Shown here one piece after another: positions 16,470 to 24,072 of a stretch of DNA of 64,000 nucleotides. Source of the stretch: CAVPLM01 sp964497095 (GTDB lineage Bacteria > Actinomycetota > Thermoleophilia > RBG-16-64-13); assembly GCA_964497095.1 (NCBI GenBank), contig CAZCCL010000002.1, positions 1-64,000 of the forward strand, written 5' to 3'. Under the pieces are notes generated by a model. The model ran no database searches and had not been told where the DNA came from. It saw only the letters and a list, made by a program, of their open reading frames with translations. The first letter of the stretch is position 1. Each line of letters opens with the position of its first letter. A program made the translations under genes and the position numbers.

Positions 16470-18185
16470 TCAGTCGTCCTCCTGGGCTCGGCGCAGGAGG
16501 ACGTAGTGGTCCTCGCGGATGGCGGCTTCCAGACGCTCGACCTCTTCGCGGGGAAGGGCGAAGTACTCGGCGGTCCGATGGAAGATCTCGATGGAGGTCT
16601 CGAACTCCTCGGGGACGACATCGCTGGCACCCAGCTTGTAGAGGGGATGCACCTCGGACACGAAACGGGTACGGGCGATGATGTGAAGAGAGGGGTTCAG
16701 GCGGCGGAGTTGAGCCACGACGCCCCGGGTCGCTGCCGGATCGCCGATGACGACTGCTGCCGCCCTGGCCCGAGTGACACCCGCCTGCAGGAGGACGGCG
16801 TCGTTCGTCGCGTCCCCGAAATAGAGGGGTTCGGCCCGAGCGATCTCTTCTCGGACCGTTCGGGGGTTCATCTCTATCACGGCATAGGGGAGGTCGCACT
16901 CGCGGGCAGCCCGGGCGAGATTTCTGCCGTTCATACCGTAGCCGATGATGAGCAGGTGATCGGAGCGGGCCGGCACTTTCGCCGGACCTATGGCTCGACC
17001 GGAGGTAAGCGATCGTGGGAGTCCGAGCTTCGATACGAGCCGGTAGGCTCCCTCAGCCCGCGCCAGCACGACGGGAGTCACCGCCATCGTGAGTACCGCC
17101 ACTGCAAGGAACCCCTGCTCCAGTTCACGCGGCAGTAGCGACTTGCTTGCCGCCACGGCTGCCAGGACGAAGGAGAACTCTCCCACTTGACTGAGCGCCA
17201 TCCCGGTACCCAGCGCCGTCCTAAGGGGATAGCGGACGGCCAGGACGGAAATGGTGCCCATGAGGGTCTTCGCCAGCAAGAGGCCCACCACGCCGAGGAG
17301 GACCATCCACCAGTACCGGCCCAGGAATCCAAGATCGAGGAGCATACCCACCGACACGAAGAAGAAGCTCACGAGGAGGTTTCGGAACGGCATGATGTAG
17401 CCGAGAGCTTGGGAACTGTACTCTGATTCCGAGATGATGAGCCCCGCGAGAAAAGCCCCGAGTGCGAGCGACAGGCCCAATCTTGCCGAGAGAGCGGCCA
17501 CGCCGAAGCAGACGGTCACCACCACCATGAGAAAGACGTCTGCGCTCCGGCTACGGGCTGCTTCATAGAGCAATCGCGGCGCGACCCACTTGGTCCCGAC
17601 GATCACGAGGGCGATGACCCCCACGGCTATCCCGGCGATCGTCAGCGGGCTCCATGAGGTCTCCAAGGTCTCGCCGGCAAGGAGCGGCAGGACGAGCATC
17701 ATCGGCACGACCAGGATGTCCTGGAAGATGAGTATTCCCAAGGTGTTTCTGCCCATGGGGGAATCGATCTGCGCCCGCTCAGAGAGGCTCTTGAGGACGA
17801 CCGCTGTGCTGCTCAGCGCCACCAGCATCCCCAGCACGACGGACTGGGACACCGATCTACCGAAGGCGAGGCCTACCCCGGCCCCCAGTGCCCCGGTCAG
17901 TATCACCTGCAAGGGTCCGGCTACCAGGATGACCCGGGCCAAGGGCATCATCCTCCGGAACGAGAACTCGAGGCCAAGGGCAAAAAGGAGGAATATCACT
18001 CCCACTTCGGCCAAAGCCTCCACCTCATCGGTGCTCTTGATCAGTCCCAGGGCGTTGGGACCCGCAAGTGCTCCGGCCACGAAAAGGCCGACAAGGGTGG
18101 GGAGACGTAGTCGGCCGAAGATGAGGGTGATGGCGGCTGCCACGGCCATGACTATGAGGATGTCGGTAAGGGTCGCGGTGGTCAT
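16470..18185 (-). CDS. CPA2-family cation:proton antiporter with RCK domain
   Basis: A 571-aa KefB/RosB-type monovalent cation (K+ or Na+)/proton antiporter. About 12 TMs span 1-385, starting TDILIVMAVAAAITLIFGRLRLP; the core helix carries GTLGIL-type and FSFVLAAVA motifs. A TrkA-N/RCK nucleotide-binding domain (about 410-530) has LLIIGYGMNGRNLA and ends in an acidic tail; no TrkA-C domain. The ATG at 18185 (MTTATLTD) is chosen because further upstream the frame runs into the SRP RNA (18221). It sits between the SRP RNA and dnaX, a place usually empty of such a gene. It may share transcription with either neighbour. Confidence 0.88.
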   Translation of the reverse strand: MTTATLTDILIVMAVAAAITLIFGRLRLPTLVGLFVAGALAGPNALGLIKSTDEVEALAEVGVIFLLFALGLEFSFRRMMPLARVILVAGPLQVILTGALGAGVGLAFGRSVSQSVVLGMLVALSSTAVVLKSLSERAQIDSPMGRNTLGILIFQDILVVPMMLVLPLLAGETLETSWSPLTIAGIAVGVIALVIVGTKWVAPRLLYEAARSRSADVFLMVVVTVCFGVAALSARLGLSLALGAFLAGLIISESEYSSQALGYIMPFRNLLVSFFFVSVGMLLDLGFLGRYWWMVLLGVVGLLLAKTLMGTISVLAVRYPLRTALGTGMALSQVGEFSFVLAAVAASKSLLPRELEQGFLAVAVLTMAVTPVVLARAEGAYRLVSKLGLPRSLTSGRAIGPAKVPARSDHLLIIGYGMNGRNLARAARECDLPYAVIEMNPRTVREEIARAEPLYFGDATNDAVLLQAGVTRARAAAVVIGDPAATRGVVAQLRRLNPSLHIIARTRFVSEVHPLYKLGASDVVPEEFETSIEIFHRTAEYFALPREEVERLEAAIREDHYVLLRRAQEDD

Positions 18186-18220
18186 CTTCTGGCGATCTCC
18201 GACTCCTAGGGTGAAGAAGG

Positions 18221-18486
18221 ACCGTGCACCCACCTTCGAAGACAGACCTCCGAGCGCCCGCCGGTAGCCGGCTCAAGCCAAGCTACCCCACGGCACATGG
18301 AAGAGTCCGCTTAGGGCTGCTACCTCCCGGTCCTGACCCGGTTCACGGATTTCCATTGCGCAGGACCTGGCCGTCAACACCGCTTGCCGACGTCAGACCT
18401 CACAGACCCGCTCCTGGGGTGGGGATTCAGTCCCGCTGAAGCGGATTGCGGGTACAGGGCACCGCTAGCTCCCCACCTAGCACGGT
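18221..18486 (-). ncRNA. ffs: signal recognition particle RNA, large bacterial type with Alu domain
   Basis: RNA scaffold of the signal recognition particle that targets membrane proteins. On the minus strand the 5' part reads GCTAGGTGGGGAGCTAGCGG and then TGCCCTGTACCCGCAATCCG, matching the Alu domain of the B. subtilis scRNA. The S-domain tip reads GGTCAGGACCGGGAGG then TAGCAGCC. The 5' end ACCGTGC (18486-18480) pairs perfectly with the 3' end GCACGGT (18227-18221), fixing a 266-nt molecule. This is the large (about 270 nt) form, not the 4.5S form. It is followed 35 nt later by the antiporter start, and tRNA-Ser lies upstream. Confidence 0.95.
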
Positions 18487-18487
18487 C

Positions 18488-18505
18488 GCGGGGAGTATAC
18501 CCCGC
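18488..18505 (-). promoter_or_regulatory. SRP RNA promoter -10 box inside an inverted repeat
   Basis: On the minus strand TATACT (18499-18494) ends exactly 7 nt before the predicted RNA 5' end. It is flanked by GCGGGG and CCCCGC, a perfect 6-bp inverted repeat with the -10 hexamer as loop. No consensus -35 is visible (TGATGT is the best, about 18 nt upstream). The hairpin could also end transcripts of the upstream lipoprotein gene. Confidence 0.7.
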
Positions 18506-18552
18506 AGGATGAGTGGTGCACATCAGGCCGAGGAGAGGGGAAGGCGCACCGT

Positions 18553-19173
18553 CTAGGTCGCGGGGACGAGGGCTTTTGCCTCGTCCAGAAGCGGCCGCAG
18601 CGCGGCGATGAACTTGTCGAGGGAAGCGGCGGCCTCTTCCGGCTTGTCCGAAGGCACGCCCAACGTGGCGATCGTGGCGTAGGCGTCTTCCAAGATCTGG
18701 GAGACCGATCCCTCGGCCAGGTTGCGGCCGAGGTTGAGGGTGAGGTAGACGTCTTTCATCGCCATGTCGGCCAGTCCAAGATCACCTTGGTCGAGGGCCT
18801 GGCGGCCGGTTATCGCCTGGGTGCGGGCCCGAAGCCCGAAGATGACGGCCATGCGAGGGTCGTCTTGGGCGGCGCCCTGCTCGGTGAGGTAGGTGGCGAG
18901 TCGATTCTGGACCTGCGCGGTCTCGGCCAATTCGCGGTCCCAATCGGAAAGCATCTCCGGCAGGGTGGTGGTGGAACTGACCGTGGATGTGGGGCCGGTG
19001 CCGGTCCTGGGTCCCATGCTGGTGCCCGAGGCCGTCGTTGGCGTATCTGCGGGTTCCTCCGAGGAGCATCCAGAGGCGGCTACGACAAGCACGATGGCCA
19101 GCAACGCCGCCACCGCGGCCGCGGCCATCAAGGCGACCTTGGGTTGTCTGGTCACGAGGGCTCGGTTCTTCAC
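18553..19173 (-). CDS. small helical lipoprotein of unknown function
   Basis: A 206-aa predicted lipoprotein: TM-like signal (about 13-34) and lipobox VAASGC with Cys36, followed by a Thr/Ser/Gly linker (40-65). The remainder is Ala/Leu-rich and mostly helical (about 70-205), without Cys or known motif. It may be a four-helix bundle facing the cell exterior. It lies between tRNA-Ser (upstream) and the SRP RNA (downstream) on the same strand. Family not recognised. Confidence 0.75.
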   Translation of the reverse strand: MKNRALVTRQPKVALMAAAAVAALLAIVLVVAASGCSSEEPADTPTTASGTSMGPRTGTGPTSTVSSTTTLPEMLSDWDRELAETAQVQNRLATYLTEQGAAQDDPRMAVIFGLRARTQAITGRQALDQGDLGLADMAMKDVYLTLNLGRNLAEGSVSQILEDAYATIATLGVPSDKPEEAAASLDKFIAALRPLLDEAKALVPAT

Positions 19174-19203
19174 AGCGTATTCCTTCTGGGTACAGGCGTG
19201 AGG

Positions 19204-19294
19204 CGGAGTGGGAGGGATTCGAACCCTCGAGACGAGTTTCCCCCGCCTACACGATTTCCAGTCGTGCTCCTTAAGCCAACTCGGACACCACTCC
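19204..19294 (-). tRNA. tRNA-Ser(GGA)
   Basis: A 91-nt class II tRNA on the minus strand. Acceptor GGAGTGG pairs with CCACTCC; the anticodon stem CACGA/TCGTG holds loop CTGGAAA with anticodon GGA (reads UCC/UCU). A long variable arm is typical of serine tRNAs, and the T-arm is GAGGG TTCGAAT CCCTC. CCA is not encoded. tRNA-Ser near SRP RNA and dnaX is also seen in Bacillus. Confidence 0.97.
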
Positions 19295-19418
19295 GCGAGG
19301 CGCTGATGGCTTGAGACAGGGCGGGATTATAGCTTATGAGGTCGGGTGAGAAGGACGCCTGAATCGAGGCGAAGTCGACGGCCGAGACCTCGCCTCGGGG
19401 ACTTCTCCAAAGAGAGGA

Positions 19419-20243
19419 TCAAGGCCAGGTGGGCTGCCCGCCCACGACGAGGGTCCAGACGATCAGAACAAGTCCGGCAAGGAAGGTGCCGGGCACGACC
19501 AAGGCCCCGATGGGGTCCCTGGTGATCTCGGAGGCCGGGAGAGTCCAGAAACTGACCGCGGTCAGTACGATGCTGGCTGCGATCGCCGGGATGATCTGTC
19601 TTCCCTCCACCCCCAGGTATACGATCACAAGGCCGTAGGTGGCCAATGATCCCAACACGAACAGCAGGCGCTCCGCCCCCGATATCCTCTGCCCTACGCC
19701 CTGACCCACGATGATGATCGCCAAGGTGGCGAGGAAGAAGCCGAGTCCCAACACCAAGTACCCCAGGCTGACATCGAGAAAAGCCACCTTGGCGGCGAAC
19801 TCTCCCTGCTCGAAGACATCGGGCAGCGCTCTCTGGGCGGCGTGACCCGCGAGATGTATGCCGTGTCCGATCATGCCGATCCCCAGGCCTACCCAGAACA
19901 TCCAGGCGAGAGGGCTCGAGATCACCGAATACACGTTCAAGGTTCCTCGGGAGGATTGCGTGATCACGAGGAAGAGGCGGGTGAAGGCAAAGGCGGTCAG
20001 GGCCGGCAGCAGGACAAGGAAGAACAGATCGAACGGGGTGAGCGCCCAGGAGCCCGCCGGGATGGGCGCCGCCGCCCGCAGACCTTGGAACAACTCCCAG
20101 GCCAACAGGGTGATCATCAGCCAGAAGACGCTCCGGGCGACCGGAGCCGTCGCCAGCACCCGGCTTGTGGTGGGGCGCACTCTCTCCCTCAGCTTCCTGC
20201 AGCGGACGACGATGCGGCGCGCCCGCATCGTCGGCATGGCCAC
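19419..20243 (-). CDS. multi-pass membrane protein of unknown function
   Basis: A 274-aa integral membrane protein with about seven TMs (from SVFWLMITLLAWELFQGL to GTFLAGLVLIVWTLVVGG) after a basic N-terminal cytoplasmic stretch of about 40 aa. A loop contains HGIHLAGHAAQRALPDVFEQG with three His, conceivably a metal site. Family not recognised. Starts at GTG 20243, ATG 20237 or ATG 20228 are all possible. An opposite-phase frame covering the same region is a shadow: only this one gives membrane segments. Confidence 0.65.
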   Translation of the reverse strand: MAMPTMRARRIVVRCRKLRERVRPTTSRVLATAPVARSVFWLMITLLAWELFQGLRAAAPIPAGSWALTPFDLFFLVLLPALTAFAFTRLFLVITQSSRGTLNVYSVISSPLAWMFWVGLGIGMIGHGIHLAGHAAQRALPDVFEQGEFAAKVAFLDVSLGYLVLGLGFFLATLAIIIVGQGVGQRISGAERLLFVLGSLATYGLVIVYLGVEGRQIIPAIAASIVLTAVSFWTLPASEITRDPIGALVVPGTFLAGLVLIVWTLVVGGQPTWP

Positions 20244-20302
20244 GACGGGGCCATTCTATCGCGCCCGGTCTACTGGGGCCATGAGGGCCGGTCACTCTTC
20301 AC

Positions 20303-20461
20303 AACTCGTTTCACAATGACCTCTCGGCCACCGAGGCCGCGCTTGGCGGCCGGACGCTTCGTCCTTTCGTCGCGTCCGTAGCTCCGCTACGCCTGCTTCT
20401 TGCGTACTTGCCTCCGGCCGCCAACCCCACCCTGCTGGCGAAAGGTCATTCTGAAACGAGC
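20303..20461. repeat. MITE/REP-like inverted-repeat element
   Basis: The left part (20303-20354) starts AACTCGTTTCACAATGACC. The right end (20413-20461) carries the reverse complement GGTCATTCTGAAACGAG, and TTGGCGGCCGGA also recurs inverted inside, so the approximately 159-bp unit can fold into one long hairpin. A 52-bp copy of the left part with two mismatches lies at 54731-54782. There is no transposase. It fills most of the 251-bp gap between two leftward genes. Confidence 0.75.
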
Positions 20462-20494
20462 TCTTGGGCCCGCCCTCTTTTCGGGCGAGGGACC

Positions 20495-21280
20495 TCAGAC
20501 GATGAACGGCAGCAGCGCTCTGCGGCGCCGGGGGTAGTCGGGGAAGTTCTCTCGATACCAGCGATGGGTCTTGATCGCGCGGGGGGCCAGGTTGGCCACC
20601 GTCCACACCAAGAAGGCCAGGGCCCCAGGGTTCCAGCACGCCAATGCCCAGCCGCCCCACTCGACCATCTCCCCCAGGTAGTTGGGGCAGGACACGAACC
20701 GGTACCCTCCCCCGTACGGGATCTGGTAGCCGGTTTGCCCGTCGCGGCGCAGGCCGATCAACACCCGGTCCGAGTGCTGGTTGAGGACGTAGCCCGACCA
20801 GAAAAGCAGCGTTCCGACGACGAAACGAGGATCTGAGAACCACGACGTCGGCAAATCCGGACCGAGCCCGTAGAGGTAGCGGGCGTTCAGGTAGCCGTTC
20901 CCGATGTTGAAGGCCGCGCCCATGAGGACGACCGACATCGTGATGCTGGGTCGGCTGCTGTGCAGTCGGAAGGGGTAGAAGAGCGCGCGGTGCACGTAGT
21001 GCGCCGCCCAGAACAGAAGCAGGACCAGACCTACGGGATTCGACCTCCGGTCGCTGATGCCCCAGATGATAACGAAGGTGGCCAGCGCGGGCGTTTCCAT
21101 CAGCACCCACCCCCAACGGGCGCTCATGCGGGGGCCCCAGCCGCCGCGTGTGAAGCGGCCGTACGGGGCGGTGACGAAGAAGAGGGCGATGAAGGTGACG
21201 GCCGCGAGGGCCATCCAGGCGATCACCAGCCAGTGATAGAAAGTCGATTCGTCCACTGCCGGACTTATATCACGCTCCAC
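20495..21280 (-). CDS. steroid 5-alpha-reductase-like membrane oxidoreductase
   Basis: A 261-aa membrane enzyme of the 3-oxo-5-alpha-steroid 4-dehydrogenase/isoprenylcysteine methyltransferase fold. The C-terminal half closely follows animal and plant SRD5A: HRALFYPFR, IPYGGGYRFVSCPNYLGE, EWGGWALA, APRAIKTHRWY and a DYPxxRRALLPFIV tail. In SRD5A these residues bind NADPH and the enone substrate. About six TMs. GTG start at 21280. The substrate need not be a steroid; polyprenyl or other enones are alternatives. It is divergent, 46 bp apart, from an AEC-family carrier, and no other sterol gene is near. Confidence 0.85.
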   Translation of the reverse strand: MERDISPAVDESTFYHWLVIAWMALAAVTFIALFFVTAPYGRFTRGGWGPRMSARWGWVLMETPALATFVIIWGISDRRSNPVGLVLLLFWAAHYVHRALFYPFRLHSSRPSITMSVVLMGAAFNIGNGYLNARYLYGLGPDLPTSWFSDPRFVVGTLLFWSGYVLNQHSDRVLIGLRRDGQTGYQIPYGGGYRFVSCPNYLGEMVEWGGWALACWNPGALAFLVWTVANLAPRAIKTHRWYRENFPDYPRRRRALLPFIV

Positions 21281-21326
21281 ACATGGTATCTAGCCGCGGC
21301 AGGTGCGCGGAGTGTACGCTTGCACG

Positions 21327-22208
21327 ATGAACGAGATCGTCACGATTGTCTTGCCGGCGTTCTTCACCATCGCGCTCGGGTACCTGTTCGGCCGATTCAG
21401 CCGACAAAGCTCCGTGGCGCTGATCGACGTGGCTATGTACATCGCCACCCCCTGTCTGGTGATCACGTCGATGCTCTCCACCCCGATCGTGCTGAGCGAG
21501 GCCGCCGAGCTCTGGGCGTCGGGCCTGCTCATCATGGCCGGGACCTTTCTAGTGGGGCGCTTGGTCTTCTCCTGGGGAAAGACCAAGCACTCGGGTATCT
21601 ACCTGCCCATCGTCTTCCCAAACACCGTCAATATCCCCTTTCCCATCATCTACCTGGCTTTCGGGGCGGAGGGCCTGGCCAGTTCGGCGCTCTTCGGCGT
21701 GCCGTTCGGGATCCTGATCTACTCGGCGGGTATCTACATCGCGGCCGGGCGACCGGACCTGAGGCAAGGGCTGAGCGTCGTCCTGCGTACGCCCCTGATA
21801 TATTCGGCGTTGCTGGGCCTGGTGCTCAACCTGGCAGGCGTCACCCTTCCAGACCTGGTGATGGACTCACTCAGGTTCGTGGGTCAGGCGAGCATGCCCC
21901 TCATGCTGCTCGTTTTGGGGATGAACATCGGGAAGATCCGGCTCTCTCACCTCTCCACGACTGTGGTGGCGAGCGTGCTGAGGATGGGAGGAGGGCTGGC
22001 GTTCGGTCTGCTCGCGGTGTGGCTGCTGGGGATCGCCGGGACCCCTCGGGCGGTGGTCATCTTCCAGTCGGCCATGCCGTCCGCCGTCACCTGCGCCCTT
22101 CTAGCCACCAAGTACAAGAACGAGGCCGAGCTGATCTCCTCGGTGGTGCTGGTGACGACGCTGGCCAGCGTAGTGGTCATCCCTGCGCTGCTCTACTACC
22201 TTATGTGA
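21327..22208 (+). CDS. AEC-family transporter (auxin efflux carrier family)
   Basis: A 293-aa membrane transporter of the AEC family, whose bacterial members move malate, malonate or other organic acids. About ten TMs begin with IVLPAFFTIALGYLFGRF; LSEAAELWASGLLIMAGTFLVGR and FPNTVNIPFPIIYLAFG match the conserved core (PNTVNIPFP). ATG 21327 (MNEIVTIVL) is chosen over an in-frame ATG 24 nt upstream because it begins with the family N-terminus. It is followed 37 nt later by an ABC ATPase on the same strand. Substrate unknown. Confidence 0.85.
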   Translation: MNEIVTIVLPAFFTIALGYLFGRFSRQSSVALIDVAMYIATPCLVITSMLSTPIVLSEAAELWASGLLIMAGTFLVGRLVFSWGKTKHSGIYLPIVFPNTVNIPFPIIYLAFGAEGLASSALFGVPFGILIYSAGIYIAAGRPDLRQGLSVVLRTPLIYSALLGLVLNLAGVTLPDLVMDSLRFVGQASMPLMLLVLGMNIGKIRLSHLSTTVVASVLRMGGGLAFGLLAVWLLGIAGTPRAVVIFQSAMPSAVTCALLATKYKNEAELISSVVLVTTLASVVVIPALLYYLM

Positions 22209-22245
22209 ATTATGTGAAGTACCTGATTTGGAGGAGGTTGGGAGA

Positions 22246-23220
22246 GTGAACCCACACGACGGCGACAAGAGCATAGTTGCCGAGGGTATCACCCGGGACT
22301 TCGCGGACTTGAGAGCGGTCGACAGTGTCGATCTCGACATCCGTTCGGGCCAGATCTTCGGCTTCCTGGGGCCGAACGGCTCGGGCAAGACCACCACGGT
22401 GAAGATGCTCACGACGATCCTCGCCCTGACGGCCGGCTCCGCCCGGGTGGGCGGCTTCGATGTGGTCCGGGAGTCGCACGAGGTGCGGTCGCGCATCGGG
22501 GTGGCCCTCCAGGAGGTCGGCCTGGATATGCTCATGACGGCGCCCGAACTCCTGGTTTTGCAGTCCCGCCTCTTCTCGGCGGATCCGGCCGCCGCTCGAG
22601 CCAAAGCGCAGACGCTGCTCAAGACGGTGGGCTTGGACGACGTCGATCCCAAGAAGCGGGTGGGGCAATACTCGGGCGGGATGAAACGCCGGCTCGATCT
22701 GGCCCTGGCCTTGGTGAACGACCCGGACGTCCTCTTTCTTGACGAGCCCACCACCGGCCTCGACCCGGTCAGCCGCCTCACCATATGGGAGGAGGTGCGT
22801 CGCCTCAATTCGGAGCGGGGAATGACCATCTTCCTCACCACTCAGTACCTGGAGGAGGCCGACAAGCTGGCGGACGAGGTCGCCATCATCAACCAGGGAC
22901 GCATCGCGGCCCGTGGCTCCCCCCGGGCGCTCAAGAAGGAGATCGGCAACGAAGTGGTGACCCTCAGCTTCGCGTCTCCCGACCTCGCAGGGCGGGCGGA
23001 TGCGACGCTGGCGGCCCTGGCTCCCAAGCGACAAGTGGCCGGGCACGACCTGCTCTGCTACTTTGCGTCGGCGGCCGACAAGCTTCCCGGGTTGATCCGG
23101 GCTTTGGACGAGGCCGAGATCCCCCTGGAAGCTCTCACCATGAGCGAACCGACCCTCGACGACGTGTTCTTGCGAGCGACCGGTCATCGCCTGACCGGCT
23201 CGGAGGAGGAGGCATCATGA
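22246..23220 (+). CDS. ABC exporter ATPase (DrrA-like)
   Basis: A 324-aa ATPase of the daunorubicin-resistance type. Walker A GPNGSGKTTT near 44, signature YSGGMKRRLD, Walker B VLFLDEPTTGLD, and a Gln in place of the switch His (TTQYLEEAD), which is usual in DrrA. The C-terminal domain includes the DEAEIPLEALTMSEPTLDDV region. Start GTG 22246 has GAGGAGG 8 nt upstream; an in-frame TTG at 22228 lacks that spacing. It overlaps the permease start by 4 nt, so the two form one exporter. Confidence 0.9.
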   Translation: MNPHDGDKSIVAEGITRDFADLRAVDSVDLDIRSGQIFGFLGPNGSGKTTTVKMLTTILALTAGSARVGGFDVVRESHEVRSRIGVALQEVGLDMLMTAPELLVLQSRLFSADPAAARAKAQTLLKTVGLDDVDPKKRVGQYSGGMKRRLDLALALVNDPDVLFLDEPTTGLDPVSRLTIWEEVRRLNSERGMTIFLTTQYLEEADKLADEVAIINQGRIAARGSPRALKKEIGNEVVTLSFASPDLAGRADATLAALAPKRQVAGHDLLCYFASAADKLPGLIRALDEAEIPLEALTMSEPTLDDVFLRATGHRLTGSEEEAS

Positions 23221-23978
23221 CCGACGTTCTACTCCTTGTCTGGCGTTCACTTCGGGGCAGCCTGCGGACACCGATAGCCCTGATTCCGAACATAGCCATC
23301 AGCGTGTTCTTTCTCTTCGTCTTCAACTCGGGCCTATCGTCGGTGGCCCAACTACCCGGTTTCAAGGGCTCCTATCTGGCCTTCATCATCCCCGTCTCGA
23401 TCGTGTCGGCTTCGGTGGGGGGAGCGGGGGTAGCCGGTCAGTCATTGGTGACCGACATCGAGTCGGGCTACTTCACGAAATTGTTGCTCACCCCGGCCTC
23501 CAGACTGTCCTTGATCTGGGGACCGATGATTGGCGGAGCCATCATACTGGTGGGTCAAGTGATACTGATCCTGGCCTTGGGGCTGGGCTTGGGTCTGAGA
23601 TCCGCCACCGGCCCGGCCGGCCTGATAATCGTACTGATCTTCGCTTTTCTATGGGGCATGGCTTTCGCCGGCTACGCGGTGTTCGTAGCTCTCAAGACCA
23701 AGAGCGGAGCGGCGGCTCAGGCGGCCACCTTCGCCTTCTTCCCGCTGATCTTTCTTTCCACCACCTTCGTCCCCAAGGAATACATCGGGGCGACATGGCT
23801 CAAGTGGGCGGCTACAGTCAACCCCACAACCTACATCTACGACGCCATGCGCTCCTTGCTCATCGACGGCTGGGTGGTGAAACCGCTGCTGATCGGGCTG
23901 GCGGTCATGCTGGGCTTCGCCACCCTCACCGGGGTGCTGGCCCTACGTGCCGCCGCCCGGGCGACGCAGCTGGGGTGA
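23217..23978 (+). CDS. ABC-2 type exporter permease (DrrB-like)
   Basis: A 253-aa permease with six TMs: about 22-40, 55-75, 105-130, 140-165, 170-190 and 225-245. The DrrB-like loop LTPASRLSLIWG and FVPKEYIGATWLKWAATVNP are conserved in the family. ATG 23217 overlaps the TGA of the ATPase (ATGA). The pair likely exports a hydrophobic compound; the real substrate is not evident. Confidence 0.9.
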   Translation: MTDVLLLVWRSLRGSLRTPIALIPNIAISVFFLFVFNSGLSSVAQLPGFKGSYLAFIIPVSIVSASVGGAGVAGQSLVTDIESGYFTKLLLTPASRLSLIWGPMIGGAIILVGQVILILALGLGLGLRSATGPAGLIIVLIFAFLWGMAFAGYAVFVALKTKSGAAAQAATFAFFPLIFLSTTFVPKEYIGATWLKWAATVNPTTYIYDAMRSLLIDGWVVKPLLIGLAVMLGFATLTGVLALRAAARATQLG

Positions 23979-24072
23979 GGCCCGTCGGGACCCGGCTCTG
24001 GCTGATAGCATACCTGCGTAGCTCGGCGCCCGATTCGGGCCCGTCAATGTGCCTGGACGAAGGAGTCTGTGC

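Noticed and set aside
19327..20295. 322-aa leftward frame overlapping the membrane protein at 19419-20243
   Set aside because: Product is hydrophilic and Arg/Gly-rich, whereas the other frame gives seven clean membrane segments.
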